DNA of 64,000 nt from positions 1 to 64,000 of the forward strand of contig NZ_SULM01000016.1 in assembly GCF_005250615.1 (NCBI RefSeq). Direction: 5' to 3'. Each line of letters starts with the position of its first letter. Position 1 is the stretch's first letter. The notes beneath the pieces were generated by a model. The model worked only from the letters and a program-made list of their open reading frames with translations. It had not been told where the DNA came from and did not search any database. Of this stretch, positions 16,508 to 28,059 are shown piece after piece. A program made the translations under genes and the position numbers. This DNA comes from Pseudomonas rhizoryzae. Its GTDB lineage: Bacteria > Pseudomonadota > Gammaproteobacteria > Pseudomonadales > Pseudomonadaceae.

Positions 16508-17589
16508 CAGCTGGCCGCCTTTCTGATCCATTGGTCGATAGCCACGGCCGCGATGATGAGCGTGCCGATCAGCAGATAGGTCCATTGCACGTCGGTGCCC
16601 AGGAGGCGCAGGCCGAGGGCGAAGACGCCGACGATCAGGGCGCCGAACAGCATACCGAGGATGGAGCCACGGCCGCCGAACAGCGAGATGCCGCCAATCA
16701 CCACCGCGGTGATGGACTCGATGTTGGCGAACTGCCCCGCGGTCGGCGAGACCGAGCCGATCCGACCGATCAGCACCCAGCCGGCGAAGGCGCAGATGAG
16801 GCCGGACAAGCCATACACCGTGATCAGCATGCGCCGGACATTGACCCCGGCCAGGGCCGCGGCGTCGGGATCGTCGCCCACCGCATAGAGATGGCGGCCC
16901 CAGGCGGTATGGTTGAGCACGTACCAGAGCAGCGCGACCAGTACCGCCAGGGCGATCACCCCGTAGGTGAAGACGGCACCGCCGACGCGGAAATTCTCAC
17001 CGAACAGCTGCAGCAAGGGCGCCGTGGTCCCGATCTCCTGGGCGCGGATGGTCTCGTTGCGCGAGTAGAGGAAGTTCGCCGCCAGCACGATCTGCCACAT
17101 GCCCAGGGTGACGATGAAGGGCGGCAGCTTGATGCGGGCGATCAGCCAGCCGTTGACCATCCCGCAGAGGGTACCCACCGCCAGGCCACAGAGGATCGAC
17201 AGCTCCACCGGCAAGCCGTAGCGGAAGGTGAACTGGCCCATGACCACCGAGGACAGCACCATGATGGCGCCCACCGACAGGTCGATGCCGGCGGTGATGA
17301 TCACCAGCGTCTGGGCGGCGCCGACGATACCGGTGATGGCGACCTGCTGCAGGATCAGGGTCAGGGTGAAGGCGGAAAAGAACTTGCCGCCCAGCAGGGC
17401 GCCGAAGATGCCCAGCGACAGCAACAGCACCAGCAGCGAGACCGCCGACGGGCGCGAATGCAGGAAGTGACGGAATCTGAGCAGCGCACTGCGCTCGTCA
17501 CGGTTGAAGGAAGCGACCTCCGTGGCGCTGTGCTTGAGCACCTGCTCGAACGGCTGGCCGGACGAGGAGGGCAAGGTCGGATCGCTCAT
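16507..17589 (-). CDS. frcC: Sugar ABC transporter permease (FrcC-like)
   Basis: 360 residues from the ATG at 17589, preceded by AGGAG. It has about ten membrane segments in the BPD_transp_2 (ribose/xylose/fructose) pattern; ITAGIDLSVGAIMVLSSVVMG and GRGSILGMLFGALIVGVFALGL are characteristic. The cytoplasmic N-terminus (about 50 residues) is longer than in RbsC, as in FrcC proteins. It forms the inner-membrane channel as a homodimer. A start 19 codons upstream is in frame but lacks a ribosome site. Confidence 0.88.
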   Translation of the reverse strand: MSDPTLPSSSGQPFEQVLKHSATEVASFNRDERSALLRFRHFLHSRPSAVSLLVLLLSLGIFGALLGGKFFSAFTLTLILQQVAITGIVGAAQTLVIITAGIDLSVGAIMVLSSVVMGQFTFRYGLPVELSILCGLAVGTLCGMVNGWLIARIKLPPFIVTLGMWQIVLAANFLYSRNETIRAQEIGTTAPLLQLFGENFRVGGAVFTYGVIALAVLVALLWYVLNHTAWGRHLYAVGDDPDAAALAGVNVRRMLITVYGLSGLICAFAGWVLIGRIGSVSPTAGQFANIESITAVVIGGISLFGGRGSILGMLFGALIVGVFALGLRLLGTDVQWTYLLIGTLIIAAVAIDQWIRKAAS

Positions 17590-17620
17590 GGCAATCTCCT
17601 GATAGCGGGAAAGCGGCTGA

Positions 17621-17672
17621 GAGCCGGTCGCGCCCGCCGCCGCCAAGGCAGCCTAGCGGGTGCGACCGAGCT
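17621..17672 (-). promoter_or_regulatory. Intercistronic stem-loop between frcB and frcC
   Basis: CGGTCGCGCCCGC (17625-17637) pairs with GCGGGTGCGACCG (17656-17668), with one non-Watson-Crick position, in the gap between binding-protein and permease genes. GAGC/GCTC extends the stem beyond a bulge. Such hairpins commonly protect the upstream message so that binding protein is made in excess; that role is inferred here. Confidence 0.5.
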
Positions 17673-17695
17673 CGTTCAGCCGGGACGACGGACCA

Positions 17696-18706
17696 TCAGC
17701 CCCAGCATTTCTGCAGGGCGGTCTTGCTGTCGATGGACTGGATGCCCGGTACCGGCTTGTCTGTCACCAGTTTCACCCCGGTATCGACGAAGCTCTTACC
17801 CTCGGTCGGGGTCGGCTTCTTGCCGGTGTCGGCGAAGGTCTTGATCGCCTCGATGCCCAGTGCGGCCATCTGCAGCGGGTACTGCTGGGAGGTGGCGCCG
17901 ATCACGCCGTCGGCCACGTTGCGCACGCCCGGGCAACCGCCGTCGATGGAGACGATGAGCACATCCTTCTCGCGGCCGACGGCCTTGAGCGCCTCGTAGG
18001 CGCCAGCGGCGGCGGGTTCGTTGATGGTGTGCACCACGTTGATGTTGGGGTCTTTCTGCAGCAGATTCTCCATCGCCGCCCGGCCGCCTTCCTCGTTGCC
18101 GTTGGTCACGTCGTGGCCGACGATGCGCGGATCGGTCTCGTCGCCGATGCGGGTCTGGTCCTTGGGATCGATGCCGAAGCCGAGCATGAAGCCCTGGTCG
18201 CGCAGCACGTCCACCGAGGGTTGCGAAGCGTTCAGGTCGAGGAAGGCCACCCGGGCGTCCTTGGCCTTGTCACCCAGGGTTTCCTTCGCCCACTGGCCGA
18301 TCAGCTTGCCGGCCAGCAGGTTGTCGGCGGCGCTGGGCGGGTCCAGCGGGGTATCCAGGGCGATCACCAGGATGCCGGCTTCACGGGCCTTCTGCAGGTT
18401 GGGCACGATGCCCTTGGTGTCCGACGCGGTGATCAGGATGCCCTTGGCGCCGTCGGCAATACAGGTCTCGATGGCCGCTACCTGGCTTTCGCTGTCGCCA
18501 TCGATCTTGCCGGCGTAGGCCTTGAGCGCCACGCCCATCTCCTTGGCCTTGGCAGCCGCGCCTTCCTTCATCTTGACGAAGAAGGGGTTGGTGTCGGTCT
18601 TGGTGATGAGACAGGCGGAGACGGGAGCGGCCTGGGCGGTGCCTATACTCAGGGCCGCTGCCAGCAAGCAGCCGGCGAAGGAAGACAGGGAGACGGTTTT
18701 TTTCAT
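17696..18706 (-). CDS. frcB: Sugar ABC transporter periplasmic binding protein (FrcB-like)
   Basis: 336 residues from the ATG at 18706. The signal peptide starts [20 protein letters not shown] and ends after AQA. The mature protein is a peripla_BP_4 fold: [17 protein letters not shown] at the start, [28 protein letters not shown], and [13 protein letters not shown] in the C-terminal lobe, all typical of FrcB-type hexose binders. It delivers sugar to FrcC/FrcA. Encoded between the LamB-type porin and the permease in one minus-strand operon. Confidence 0.9.
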   Translation of the reverse strand: MKKTVSLSSFAGCLLAAALSIGTAQAAPVSACLITKTDTNPFFVKMKEGAAAKAKEMGVALKAYAGKIDGDSESQVAAIETCIADGAKGILITASDTKGIVPNLQKAREAGILVIALDTPLDPPSAADNLLAGKLIGQWAKETLGDKAKDARVAFLDLNASQPSVDVLRDQGFMLGFGIDPKDQTRIGDETDPRIVGHDVTNGNEEGGRAAMENLLQKDPNINVVHTINEPAAAGAYEALKAVGREKDVLIVSIDGGCPGVRNVADGVIGATSQQYPLQMAALGIEAIKTFADTGKKPTPTEGKSFVDTGVKLVTDKPVPGIQSIDSKTALQKCWG

Positions 18707-18769
18707 TGTTGTACGCTCGCATTCAGACACAGGAAAGCGACCGGCAGGACGCCGGTCGCGGTGGAGCTG

Positions 18770-20026
<1,257 letters not shown>

Positions 20027-20125
20027 TTATTGTTTTTTTATTCAGCAGAGCCTGGTCAAGCCGAGTTGTGCTCCAGAAGCAGCTCTTTAAGGTGTGACCA
20101 TTGGCGTTAACCAGACTACAAACTG

Positions 20126-20147
20126 GCCGCTGAATCAATTCAGCGGC
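20126..20147. promoter_or_regulatory. Candidate operator: perfect inverted repeat upstream of the sugar operon
   Basis: GCCGCTGAAT-CA-ATTCAGCGGC, two 10-bp arms with a 2-bp spacer, about 112 bp upstream of the porin start. The short spacer is unfavourable for an RNA hairpin loop, which favours a protein site (for instance a LacI- or RpiR-type sugar regulator). No regulator gene is adjacent. Confidence 0.4.
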
Positions 20148-20329
20148 AGACGGAGGGTAGCCTTTGATCACTCAACGGCCTAGCGCTCCGCTTGCGGCTA
20201 AGTGTTAGCTGAATCACAAGAAATGTTTCTGCAAAAGTAGCAAGCCAAGCAACATTGCAGCCGCCCCGGAATGGGCGCTGGCGCATGGCGTCTAGGCTGG
20301 GGAAAAAGGGTGCAGCGGAGGGGGAGGAG

Positions 20330-20353
20330 GGGCGACGGCGCATGCCGTCGCCC
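20330..20353 (-). terminator. Probable ilvD terminator hairpin
   Basis: GGGCGACGGC / GCCGTCGCCC (20330-20339 with 20344-20353), 10-bp stem with a 4-nt loop, 11 bases after the ilvD stop. The minus-strand tract beyond is C/T-rich, with TTTTT only about 20-30 bases later, so efficiency is uncertain. Confidence 0.5.
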
Positions 20354-20364
20354 GAGTGCAGCGG

Positions 20365-22200
20365 TCAGCCGAGTAGTGCCTTGTCGCGCACACCACCCTT
20401 GTCGGCGCTGGTCGCCAGCAGGGCATAGGCCTTGAGCGCCGTGGTGACGCGGCGAGCGCGGGGCTGAGCGGGTTTCCAACCCAGCTTGTCCTGCTCGATA
20501 CGGCGGTGGGACAGCTCTTCGTCGCTCACCAGCAGGTTGATGCTGCGCTGGGGAATGTCGATGAGCACCTTGTCGCCGTCACGCACCAGGCCGATGGCAC
20601 CACCCGCGGCCGCTTCCGGCGAGGCATGGCCAATGGACAGGCCCGAGGTGCCACCGGAGAAGCGCCCGTCGGTGAGCAGGGCGCACTGCTTGCCCAGGCC
20701 CTTGGACTTCAGATAGCTGGTGGGATAGAGCATCTCCTGCATGCCGGGGCCGCCCTTGGGGCCTTCGTAGCGGATGATGACGATATCGCCGGCCTTCACC
20801 TCGTCGGCGAGAATGCCGCGTACCGCGGCGTCCTGGCTCTCGAACACCTTGGCATTGCCTTCGAACACATGGATGGACTCATCCACGCCAGCGGTCTTCA
20901 CCACGCAGCCGTCCAGGGCGATGTTGCCGTACAGCACCGCCAGACCGCCTTCCTGGGAGTAGGCGTGCTCGACGCTGCGGATGCAGCCACCGGCACGGTC
21001 GTCGTCCAGGCTGTCCCAGCGGGTGGACTGGCTGAAGGCTTCCTGGGTCGGAATCCCGGCCGGGCCGGCGAGGAAGAAGGTCTTCACCGCCTCGTCCTGG
21101 GTCAGGGTGATGTCCCACTTCTCGATGGCTTCGCCGAGAGTGCGGCTGTGCACGGTGGGTAGATCGGTGTTGAGCAGGCCGCCACGGGCCAGCTCGCCGA
21201 GGATGCTGAAGATGCCACCGGCGCGGTGCACATCTTCCATGTGGTACTTCTGAATGTTCGGCGCCACCTTGCACAGCTGCGGCACCTTGCGCGAGAGGGC
21301 ATCGATGTTGCGCAGGTCGAAGTCCACCTCGGCTTCCTGGGCCGCGGCCAGCAGGTGCAGGATGGTGTTGGTCGAGCCGCCCATGGCGATGTCCAGGGTC
21401 ATGGCGTTCTCGAAGGCCGCGAAGGAGGCGATGTTGCGCGGCAGCGCGGACTCGTCGTTCTCCTGGTAGTAGCGGCGGCACAGTTCGACGATGGTGCGAC
21501 CGGCCTCGAGGAACAACTCCTTGCGGTCGGCGTGGGTGGCCAGGGTCGAGCCGTTGCCCGGCAGTGCCAGGCCCAGGGCTTCGGTCAGGCAGTTCATGGA
21601 GTTGGCGGTGAACATGCCCGAGCAGCTGCCGCAGGTGGGGCAGGCGCTGCGCTCGTATTCGGCGACCTTCTCGTCACTGGCCGAGCTGTCGGCGGCGATG
21701 ACCATGGCATCCACCAGGTCCAGGCCGTGGCTGGCCAGCTTGGTCTTGCCGGCTTCCATGGGGCCGCCGGAGACGAACACCACCGGGATGTTCAGGCGTA
21801 GCGCGGCCATCAGCATGCCGGGGGTGATCTTGTCGCAGTTGGAAATGCACACCAGGGCGTCGGCGCAGTGGGCATTGACCATGTATTCCACGGCGTCGGC
21901 GATGATCTCGCGGCTCGGCAGCGAATAGAGCATGCCGTCGTGGCCCATGGCGATGCCGTCGTCCACGGCGATGGTGTTGAATTCCTTGGCCACGCCGCCG
22001 GCCTTCTCGATCTCCCGGGCGACCAACTGGCCGAGGTCCTTGAGATGGACGTGGCCCGGTACGAACTGGGTGAAGGAGTTGGCGATGGCGATGATCGGCT
22101 TCTTGAAGTCTTCGTCCTTCATCCCGGTGGCGCGCCAAAGCGCCCGGGCGCCAGCCATGTTGCGGCCCTGGGTGGAGGTTTTCGAGCGATAGTCAGGCAT
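20365..22200 (-). CDS. ilvD: Dihydroxy-acid dehydratase
   Basis: 611 residues, the length of the [4Fe-4S] IlvD class. It dehydrates 2,3-dihydroxy-3-methyl(penta/buta)noate to the 2-oxo acid, the penultimate step in valine and isoleucine synthesis. The family features are [17 protein letters not shown], the Cys motif [29 protein letters not shown] (further cluster ligands), and the C-terminal [20 protein letters not shown]. Cytoplasmic, oxygen-sensitive. It appears monocistronic, with hairpin 20330-20353 downstream. Confidence 0.97.
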   Translation of the reverse strand: MPDYRSKTSTQGRNMAGARALWRATGMKDEDFKKPIIAIANSFTQFVPGHVHLKDLGQLVAREIEKAGGVAKEFNTIAVDDGIAMGHDGMLYSLPSREIIADAVEYMVNAHCADALVCISNCDKITPGMLMAALRLNIPVVFVSGGPMEAGKTKLASHGLDLVDAMVIAADSSASDEKVAEYERSACPTCGSCSGMFTANSMNCLTEALGLALPGNGSTLATHADRKELFLEAGRTIVELCRRYYQENDESALPRNIASFAAFENAMTLDIAMGGSTNTILHLLAAAQEAEVDFDLRNIDALSRKVPQLCKVAPNIQKYHMEDVHRAGGIFSILGELARGGLLNTDLPTVHSRTLGEAIEKWDITLTQDEAVKTFFLAGPAGIPTQEAFSQSTRWDSLDDDRAGGCIRSVEHAYSQEGGLAVLYGNIALDGCVVKTAGVDESIHVFEGNAKVFESQDAAVRGILADEVKAGDIVIIRYEGPKGGPGMQEMLYPTSYLKSKGLGKQCALLTDGRFSGGTSGLSIGHASPEAAAGGAIGLVRDGDKVLIDIPQRSINLLVSDEELSHRRIEQDKLGWKPAQPRARRVTTALKAYALLATSADKGGVRDKALLG

Positions 22201-22431
22201 GAAGCGGCACTCCGAGGCGGCTTTCTAGGTCACGGTTCTGATCATCGTGAGCGCAGGCGGGGCACGGTGCAAACGCGGAGTGACGAATGCCGGGCCGGAG
22301 GGCGGCGACGCCATGCGGGATCACCACAGGGGCACCAGGGCTCACGAACCCGCCGGAGGATGCTGGCGAGGGGAACAACGATCATACACGCGGGCGCCAG
22401 GGCTGCACAGCGGCGCTGGCGCCCCGCGGAT

Positions 22432-22953
22432 TCAGGGAGCTTCCTGTTCGCCGTCGGGGGCATCTTCCAGGTATTCGTCCATGGGTTCCTGGCCGGCCAG
22501 GGTCTTGAGGCTCAGCTCGACAGCTTCGGGTAGGGTGAGGTCGACCTGCTGCTTGTCGCCGCCTTCCAGCGAGGATTCATAGCTGAGGGCATGACGCAGG
22601 TGGCCGTTCTCGAGGATGGCGCCGACGCTGGCCAGTTGGGCAGCAGCAGGGGTCAGGCGCTCCAGGGCAGCCTTGGGCCAGGTTGCCTCCACGGTTGCGT
22701 TGCAGGTATAGAAGCCCGCGTCGCCACTGTCCGACGGCTCTTCCTGGGTCTTGATATCGACCAGCGAGACCTGGCTGGCATCCAGCGCGGGCTGGCCAGC
22801 AGCGATGTCGTCCGCGTAGATCTCGTTGATGGTCTGGGCGTACTGCTGGCGAACGAGTTCGGCGGTCTTGGCCGCATCGCAGCTGTAGTCATAGCCACCG
22901 CAGCCAGTCAGGGAAAGCACCGCAGCTGTGAGTATGAGGTGACGTCTGGACAT
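22432..22953 (-). CDS. Predicted lipoprotein, function unknown
   Basis: 173 residues from the ATG at 22953. It has a lipoprotein signal MSRRHLILTAAVLSLTGC with the acylated Cys at 18, followed by GGYDYSCDAAKTAELVRQ. Two further Cys residues (SCDAA and FYTCNA) could form a disulphide in the periplasm. The rest is an acidic alpha/beta chain ending in a Glu/Asp-rich tail. I recognise no family with certainty. A longer frame to 23058 would bury the lipobox, so the internal start is chosen. It stands alone between ilvD and osmE on the minus strand. Confidence 0.7.
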   Translation of the reverse strand: MSRRHLILTAAVLSLTGCGGYDYSCDAAKTAELVRQQYAQTINEIYADDIAAGQPALDASQVSLVDIKTQEEPSDSGDAGFYTCNATVEATWPKAALERLTPAAAQLASVGAILENGHLRHALSYESSLEGGDKQQVDLTLPEAVELSLKTLAGQEPMDEYLEDAPDGEQEAP

Positions 22954-23144
22954 GCCTGAATTCCTTGGAACGATGGTAGAACGTGGCGGCGTTGGCCGGG
23001 CCTGCGTCGCTCCGCAGTGCATGACATCGGCGCAACGGTCGTGGACGGGAGCGCCCATGGTGATACCGCTCTCCCGTCCTGTCCATCAGACGCCGCCTGG
23101 GCCCTTCAGGACACCCGGCCCCAGGGGCCGGCTGGCGCTCCGGC

Positions 23145-23483
23145 TCAGGCGCGGTCGGCGCTTTCGCAGGTTTCGAAATCCTTGCTATCGACGCGGTTCA
23201 TGCTGTCGAAGCCGATCGAGTAGACCTGCTCCTTGCCATCCTTGTTGAGCACATAGTTGTTGCAGGTGCCAGGACGATACTTGCGGGTATAGGTACTGGA
23301 CGGGGTGCCGCCGATACGCAGGACCTCGGACTTGGACATGCCTTTTTCCACCTGCTTCACCAGCGGTTGGTCGCGAAATTCGACGCGACCCACGGCGTAG
23401 TCGGTGGTGTTCTTCACCGAGGCGCAGCCTCCCAGGACGGTGCCAGCCAACAGGGCGGTCGCGACTGCAATCTTCTTGTTCAT
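23145..23483 (-). CDS. osmE: OsmE-family lipoprotein (SmpA/OmlA fold)
   Basis: 112 residues. Lipobox VLGGC puts the lipid on Cys20. The mature part contains VEKGMSKSEVLRIGGTPSS and GTCNNYVLNKDGKEQ, close to E. coli OsmE, a small outer-membrane lipoprotein induced by osmotic stress and entry into stationary phase. The fold is the BamE/SmpA-like alpha-alpha-beta domain, which often binds partner proteins at the envelope; its precise role is unknown. Monocistronic, divergent from amiC. Confidence 0.88.
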   Translation of the reverse strand: MNKKIAVATALLAGTVLGGCASVKNTTDYAVGRVEFRDQPLVKQVEKGMSKSEVLRIGGTPSSTYTRKYRPGTCNNYVLNKDGKEQVYSIGFDSMNRVDSKDFETCESADRA

Positions 23484-23760
23484 GGTGTGATCCCTTCAAA
23501 GGCGGAAGTGCCTGACACTTCGACGATGACGCCGCCGATAAATTCGCTCTCCGTCGCACTTCTCGCCGTTCGCCTTTCTGACGGACCAGCCTTTGGCTGC
23601 GGCAAGTGACTGTATCTAAAGCTGATTCTTCAAACGAACGCTATGCCCTGGTTTTTTAAGGAATATTTTGCTCGAACGGCAGTTGACAGGAGGCGGGTGG
23701 CAGGCGATCTTTGTCGTTATGTTGTAACCCCTGTCGTTTCTCGTTTCTCGCGAGGACCCC

Positions 23761-24981
23761 ATGAATCGCCGTCGTCTGCTCAATCTGATCCTGGCTGGCA
23801 TGACCTTGCCCGTCGGGTTACCGGTGTTTGCCGCCCGGCAACAACTCAAGGATGCCCGGGCCTGGCAGGACGCCGAAAAGCTCCGCCTGGTCTTCGATCT
23901 CACCGGGCCGGTCCGCTACAAGACCTTCACCCTGGTGGCGCCGGATCGCATCATTCTCGATCTCGCCGATACCCAGGCGCCTGCGGTACTCAATCACCTG
24001 GCTTTGAAAGGGTCGCCGGTACGGGCCGTGCGCAGCGCGCGCTATGGCGCTCAGGACACCCGTGTGGTGCTGGAGCTGGCCCATCCGGTGGAGATGGAAA
24101 GCTTCATCCTCGGCCCTGGCGAAGGCGCGGCTAGCCGGCTGGTGCTCGATCTCAAGCGCGCCGGTGCGCCCGCCGTGGCGGCGCGCCAGCCGGTCGACCC
24201 TGAACCGCCGCTGGAGGTGAAGCGCGGCAAGGGCCTGGCCACCGGTCGCGACATCGTGGTGGTGGTCGACGCCGGGCACGGCGGCAAGGATCCCGGCGCC
24301 TTGAGCGCTCGGGGTGACCGGGAAAAGGACATCGCCCTGATCGTGGCCCAGAACCTGGCGCGGCGTATCAACCTGCAGAAGGGCTTCAAGGCCAAGCTGG
24401 TACGCAACGACGACTTCTTCGTGCCGCTGCGCAAGCGCGTCGAGGTTGCGCGCAGCTACAACGCCGACATGTTCGTCTCGGTGCACGCCGATGCCGCGCC
24501 GCGGCGTACCGCCTATGGTGCCTCGGTCTATGCCCTGTCCGAGCGGGGAGCGACCTCCACCACGGCGCGCTTCCTGGCCGACAGTGAGAACAACGTCGAT
24601 CTGATCGGTGCCAACGAGATTCTCAAGGGACGTGATCCCATGCTCGCCGGGGTGCTGCTGGACATGTCGATGAACGCCACCATCTCCTCCAGCCTGGATC
24701 TGGGTCACAAGGTGCTGGGGCAGCTCTCGAGCATCACCAACCTGCACCAGAAACGCGTGGAGCAGGCTGGCTTCGCCGTGCTCAAATCGCCGGACATCCC
24801 CTCGATTCTGGTCGAGACGGGCTTCATCTCCAATGATCGTGACTGCCGTCGGCTGCTCGACAGCCGTCATCAGAAGCAACTGGCCGACTCGATCTTCGCC
24901 GGGTTGCACGGCTACTTCCAGGAGCGGCCGCCGCTGGGCAGCTACCTGGCCAGTCTGAAGAACAACCAAGGAGTGACATGA
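23761..24981 (+). CDS. amiC: N-acetylmuramoyl-L-alanine amidase with AMIN domain (AmiC type)
   Basis: 406 residues. The N-terminus has a twin-Arg-like signal (MNRRRLLNLILAG), matching Tat export of AmiC. The AMIN domain, which targets the septal wall, is at about 27-135. The zinc-dependent amidase_3 domain at about 165-395 has DAGHGGKDPGA (first His ligand), MFVSVHADA and ILVETGFISN with the catalytic Glu. It cleaves the stem peptide from MurNAc during daughter-cell separation. There is no LysM domain and no mutL neighbour, unlike the AmiB copy of pseudomonads. The stop overlaps the start of a small membrane-protein gene. Confidence 0.93.
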   Translation: MNRRRLLNLILAGMTLPVGLPVFAARQQLKDARAWQDAEKLRLVFDLTGPVRYKTFTLVAPDRIILDLADTQAPAVLNHLALKGSPVRAVRSARYGAQDTRVVLELAHPVEMESFILGPGEGAASRLVLDLKRAGAPAVAARQPVDPEPPLEVKRGKGLATGRDIVVVVDAGHGGKDPGALSARGDREKDIALIVAQNLARRINLQKGFKAKLVRNDDFFVPLRKRVEVARSYNADMFVSVHADAAPRRTAYGASVYALSERGATSTTARFLADSENNVDLIGANEILKGRDPMLAGVLLDMSMNATISSSLDLGHKVLGQLSSITNLHQKRVEQAGFAVLKSPDIPSILVETGFISNDRDCRRLLDSRHQKQLADSIFAGLHGYFQERPPLGSYLASLKNNQGVT

Positions 24982-25385
24982 GTTTGCAAGGCAAGGTACG
25001 CCGCTACTGGCGGGTAGCGGTATTGGCGATAGGCGCCCTGTGCGTCGTGGCGGGTTTGATCGGCTATGGCAAGAGCGGTGGTGGTGACAAAACGACCAGC
25101 GCCCAGGAGAGCTTCGTCAACAAGGTCTGGCAGATCAAGACCAGCAACAGCATCGAACCCGGCATGCTGTACGTCTTCCTCAGCGATGGCACCCTGGTGA
25201 TGGCCTCGCCCAGCAGCCAACCGTCGCTGGGTCGTTGGGCGCGCACCGAGAAAGGCCTCAACCTCATCGAGGAAGGCATCACCTACCCGACGGAAATCCT
25301 CAGCCTCAAGCGCGACGAATTCCGTATCCGCAGTCTCAATCCAGGCGACCCGGTGGAGCTGCAATTGACCCCGGCGGCACCCTAG
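24978..25385 (+). CDS. Small membrane-anchored protein cotranslated with amiC
   Basis: 135 residues. It starts within the amiC stop (ATGA overlap), so translation is coupled. One N-terminal membrane segment (VAVLAIGALCVVAGLIGYG, about 13-31), then a periplasmic domain with a beta-rich pattern (VWQIKTSN, MLYVFLSDGTLVMASP, LGRWARTEKGLNLIEEG, ILSLKRDEFRIRS) resembling META/lipocalin-like small barrels. I cannot assign a family. Its position suggests a helper or controller of the amidase, an inference from context only. Confidence 0.75.
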   Translation: MSLQGKVRRYWRVAVLAIGALCVVAGLIGYGKSGGGDKTTSAQESFVNKVWQIKTSNSIEPGMLYVFLSDGTLVMASPSSQPSLGRWARTEKGLNLIEEGITYPTEILSLKRDEFRIRSLNPGDPVELQLTPAAP

Positions 25386-25392
25386 GCCGCCC

Positions 25393-26046
25393 TCAGGCAT
25401 CGTCCGAGTAGCGCTGTTCCTGCCAGGGGTCGCCACGGTCGTGGTAGCCACGCATTTCCCAGAAGCCTGGCGTATCGCCCACTCTAAAGTCGATGCGTCT
25501 TAGCCACTTGGCGCTTTTCCACAGATAGAGATGCGGGATCAGTGCCCGTACCGGGCCGCCGTGCTCGGCGGTCAGCGGCTGGCCTTCCCAGCTGTGTACC
25601 AGCATGGCGCCGGGCGCGGCGAAATCGGCCAGGGGCAGGTTGGTTATGTAGCCGTCGTAGCTGTGCAGCAGCACATGGGTTGCCTCCTCGCGCGGTTGCA
25701 CCTCGTCCAGCAATTCGCTGACCGGCAACCCCATCCAGTGATTGTCGTAGCGCGACCAGGTGGTGACGCAGTGCATATCACTCACCGCATGCGTGGTCGC
25801 CCGCGCCGCGAAGGTTGCCCAATTCCAGCGCAGCGTCTGGCGGACCGCGCCGGTCACCGCTAGCTGCCAGCGTTCACGGCTGACTTCCGGCCGCACGCCC
25901 AGGTCCAGTACCGGCCAGTTGCTGACGCGGTGCTGGCCGGGCGGCAGGCGTTCGCTTTCCGGGCGGCCGCTATGGCCGGTCAGGAAGCGGCCCTCCTGGG
26001 CCCAGCGCTCCTTGGATCGGGTCAGTTTGCTCGGTTCGTCGCTCAT
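25393..26046 (-). CDS. Sulfite-oxidase-like molybdopterin oxidoreductase
   Basis: 217 residues with no signal peptide, made mostly of the oxidoreductase molybdopterin-binding domain. The core is ATTHAVSDMHCVTTWSRYDN, where Cys93 would ligate molybdenum. Next comes WMGLPVSELLDE, then LVHSWEGQPLTAEHGGPVRALIPHLYLWKSAKWL, given here by its parts EHGGPVRALIP and WKSAKWL, which line the cofactor. It matches the short 'sulfite oxidase-like' group lacking the dimerisation domain. The electron acceptor and substrate are unknown. Convergent with the amiC operon, with a 7-bp gap. Confidence 0.88.
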   Translation of the reverse strand: MSDEPSKLTRSKERWAQEGRFLTGHSGRPESERLPPGQHRVSNWPVLDLGVRPEVSRERWQLAVTGAVRQTLRWNWATFAARATTHAVSDMHCVTTWSRYDNHWMGLPVSELLDEVQPREEATHVLLHSYDGYITNLPLADFAAPGAMLVHSWEGQPLTAEHGGPVRALIPHLYLWKSAKWLRRIDFRVGDTPGFWEMRGYHDRGDPWQEQRYSDDA

Positions 26047-26190
26047 TGCAGGATCCTCTCGCGTGCTGAGCTTATGACCATGCCGATGGCCTTTCGTCGG
26101 CGGGAGGCGAACCCAGGCGAGGCTCTACACCTCCTATCCTGCAGGCGCTCTGCAAGAGGCCTTCCCCTTCAAACTGCCGGAGAAACGACC

Positions 26191-26427
26191 ATGGTAGATG
26201 CAACCCAGATCAAAGAGCATGCGGAAGTCGTAGGTTCGGACGGCGAACACGTAGGCACCGTCGACCACCTGGAAGGCGCCGATCGCATCAAGCTGACCAA
26301 GCGCGACCAGGATGCTCAAGGCAAACATCATTACATTCCGCTGAGCTGGGTGCAGTCGGTGGAAGGCACTCAGGTACGTCTGGTCAAGACGCGTGATGAA
26401 GCCGAGCGCGAGTGGCAGGCTGCCTGA
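26191..26427 (+). CDS. DUF2171 domain protein
   Basis: 78 residues from the ATG at 26191, preceded by GGAGAA. The whole protein is one PRC-barrel-like DUF2171 domain (IKEHAEVVGSDGEHVGTVDHLEG ... HHYIPLSWVQSVEG, of which the key pieces are VVGSDGEHVGTVD and YIPLSWV). Family proteins are small, soluble and common in Pseudomonas, often stress-linked; no biochemical role is established. A longer upstream frame to 25930 runs antisense to the preceding gene and is not credible. Followed by a strong bidirectional terminator. Confidence 0.88.
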   Translation: MVDATQIKEHAEVVGSDGEHVGTVDHLEGADRIKLTKRDQDAQGKHHYIPLSWVQSVEGTQVRLVKTRDEAEREWQAA

Positions 26428-26439
26428 TAGCAGCAGCCA

Positions 26440-26479
26440 CCCATGAAAAAGCCCCGCCAGAGCGGGGCTTTTTCATGGG
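26440..26479. terminator. Bidirectional intrinsic terminator
   Basis: An 18-bp perfect stem (26440-26457 with 26462-26479) with a 4-nt loop; core AAAAAGCCCCGC / GCGGGGCTTTTT. A-tract and T-tract on the two sides allow termination of the DUF2171 gene (plus) and of the dolP operon (minus). Confidence 0.9.
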
Positions 26480-26489
26480 CGATGAGGCA

Positions 26490-28055
<1,566 letters not shown>

Positions 28056-28059
<4 letters not shown>

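Noticed and set aside
26140..26190. Extended start for the DUF2171 protein into upstream DNA
   Set aside because: The additional residues run into the antisense of the sulfite-oxidase-like gene; ATG 26191 has the ribosome site and matches family length.
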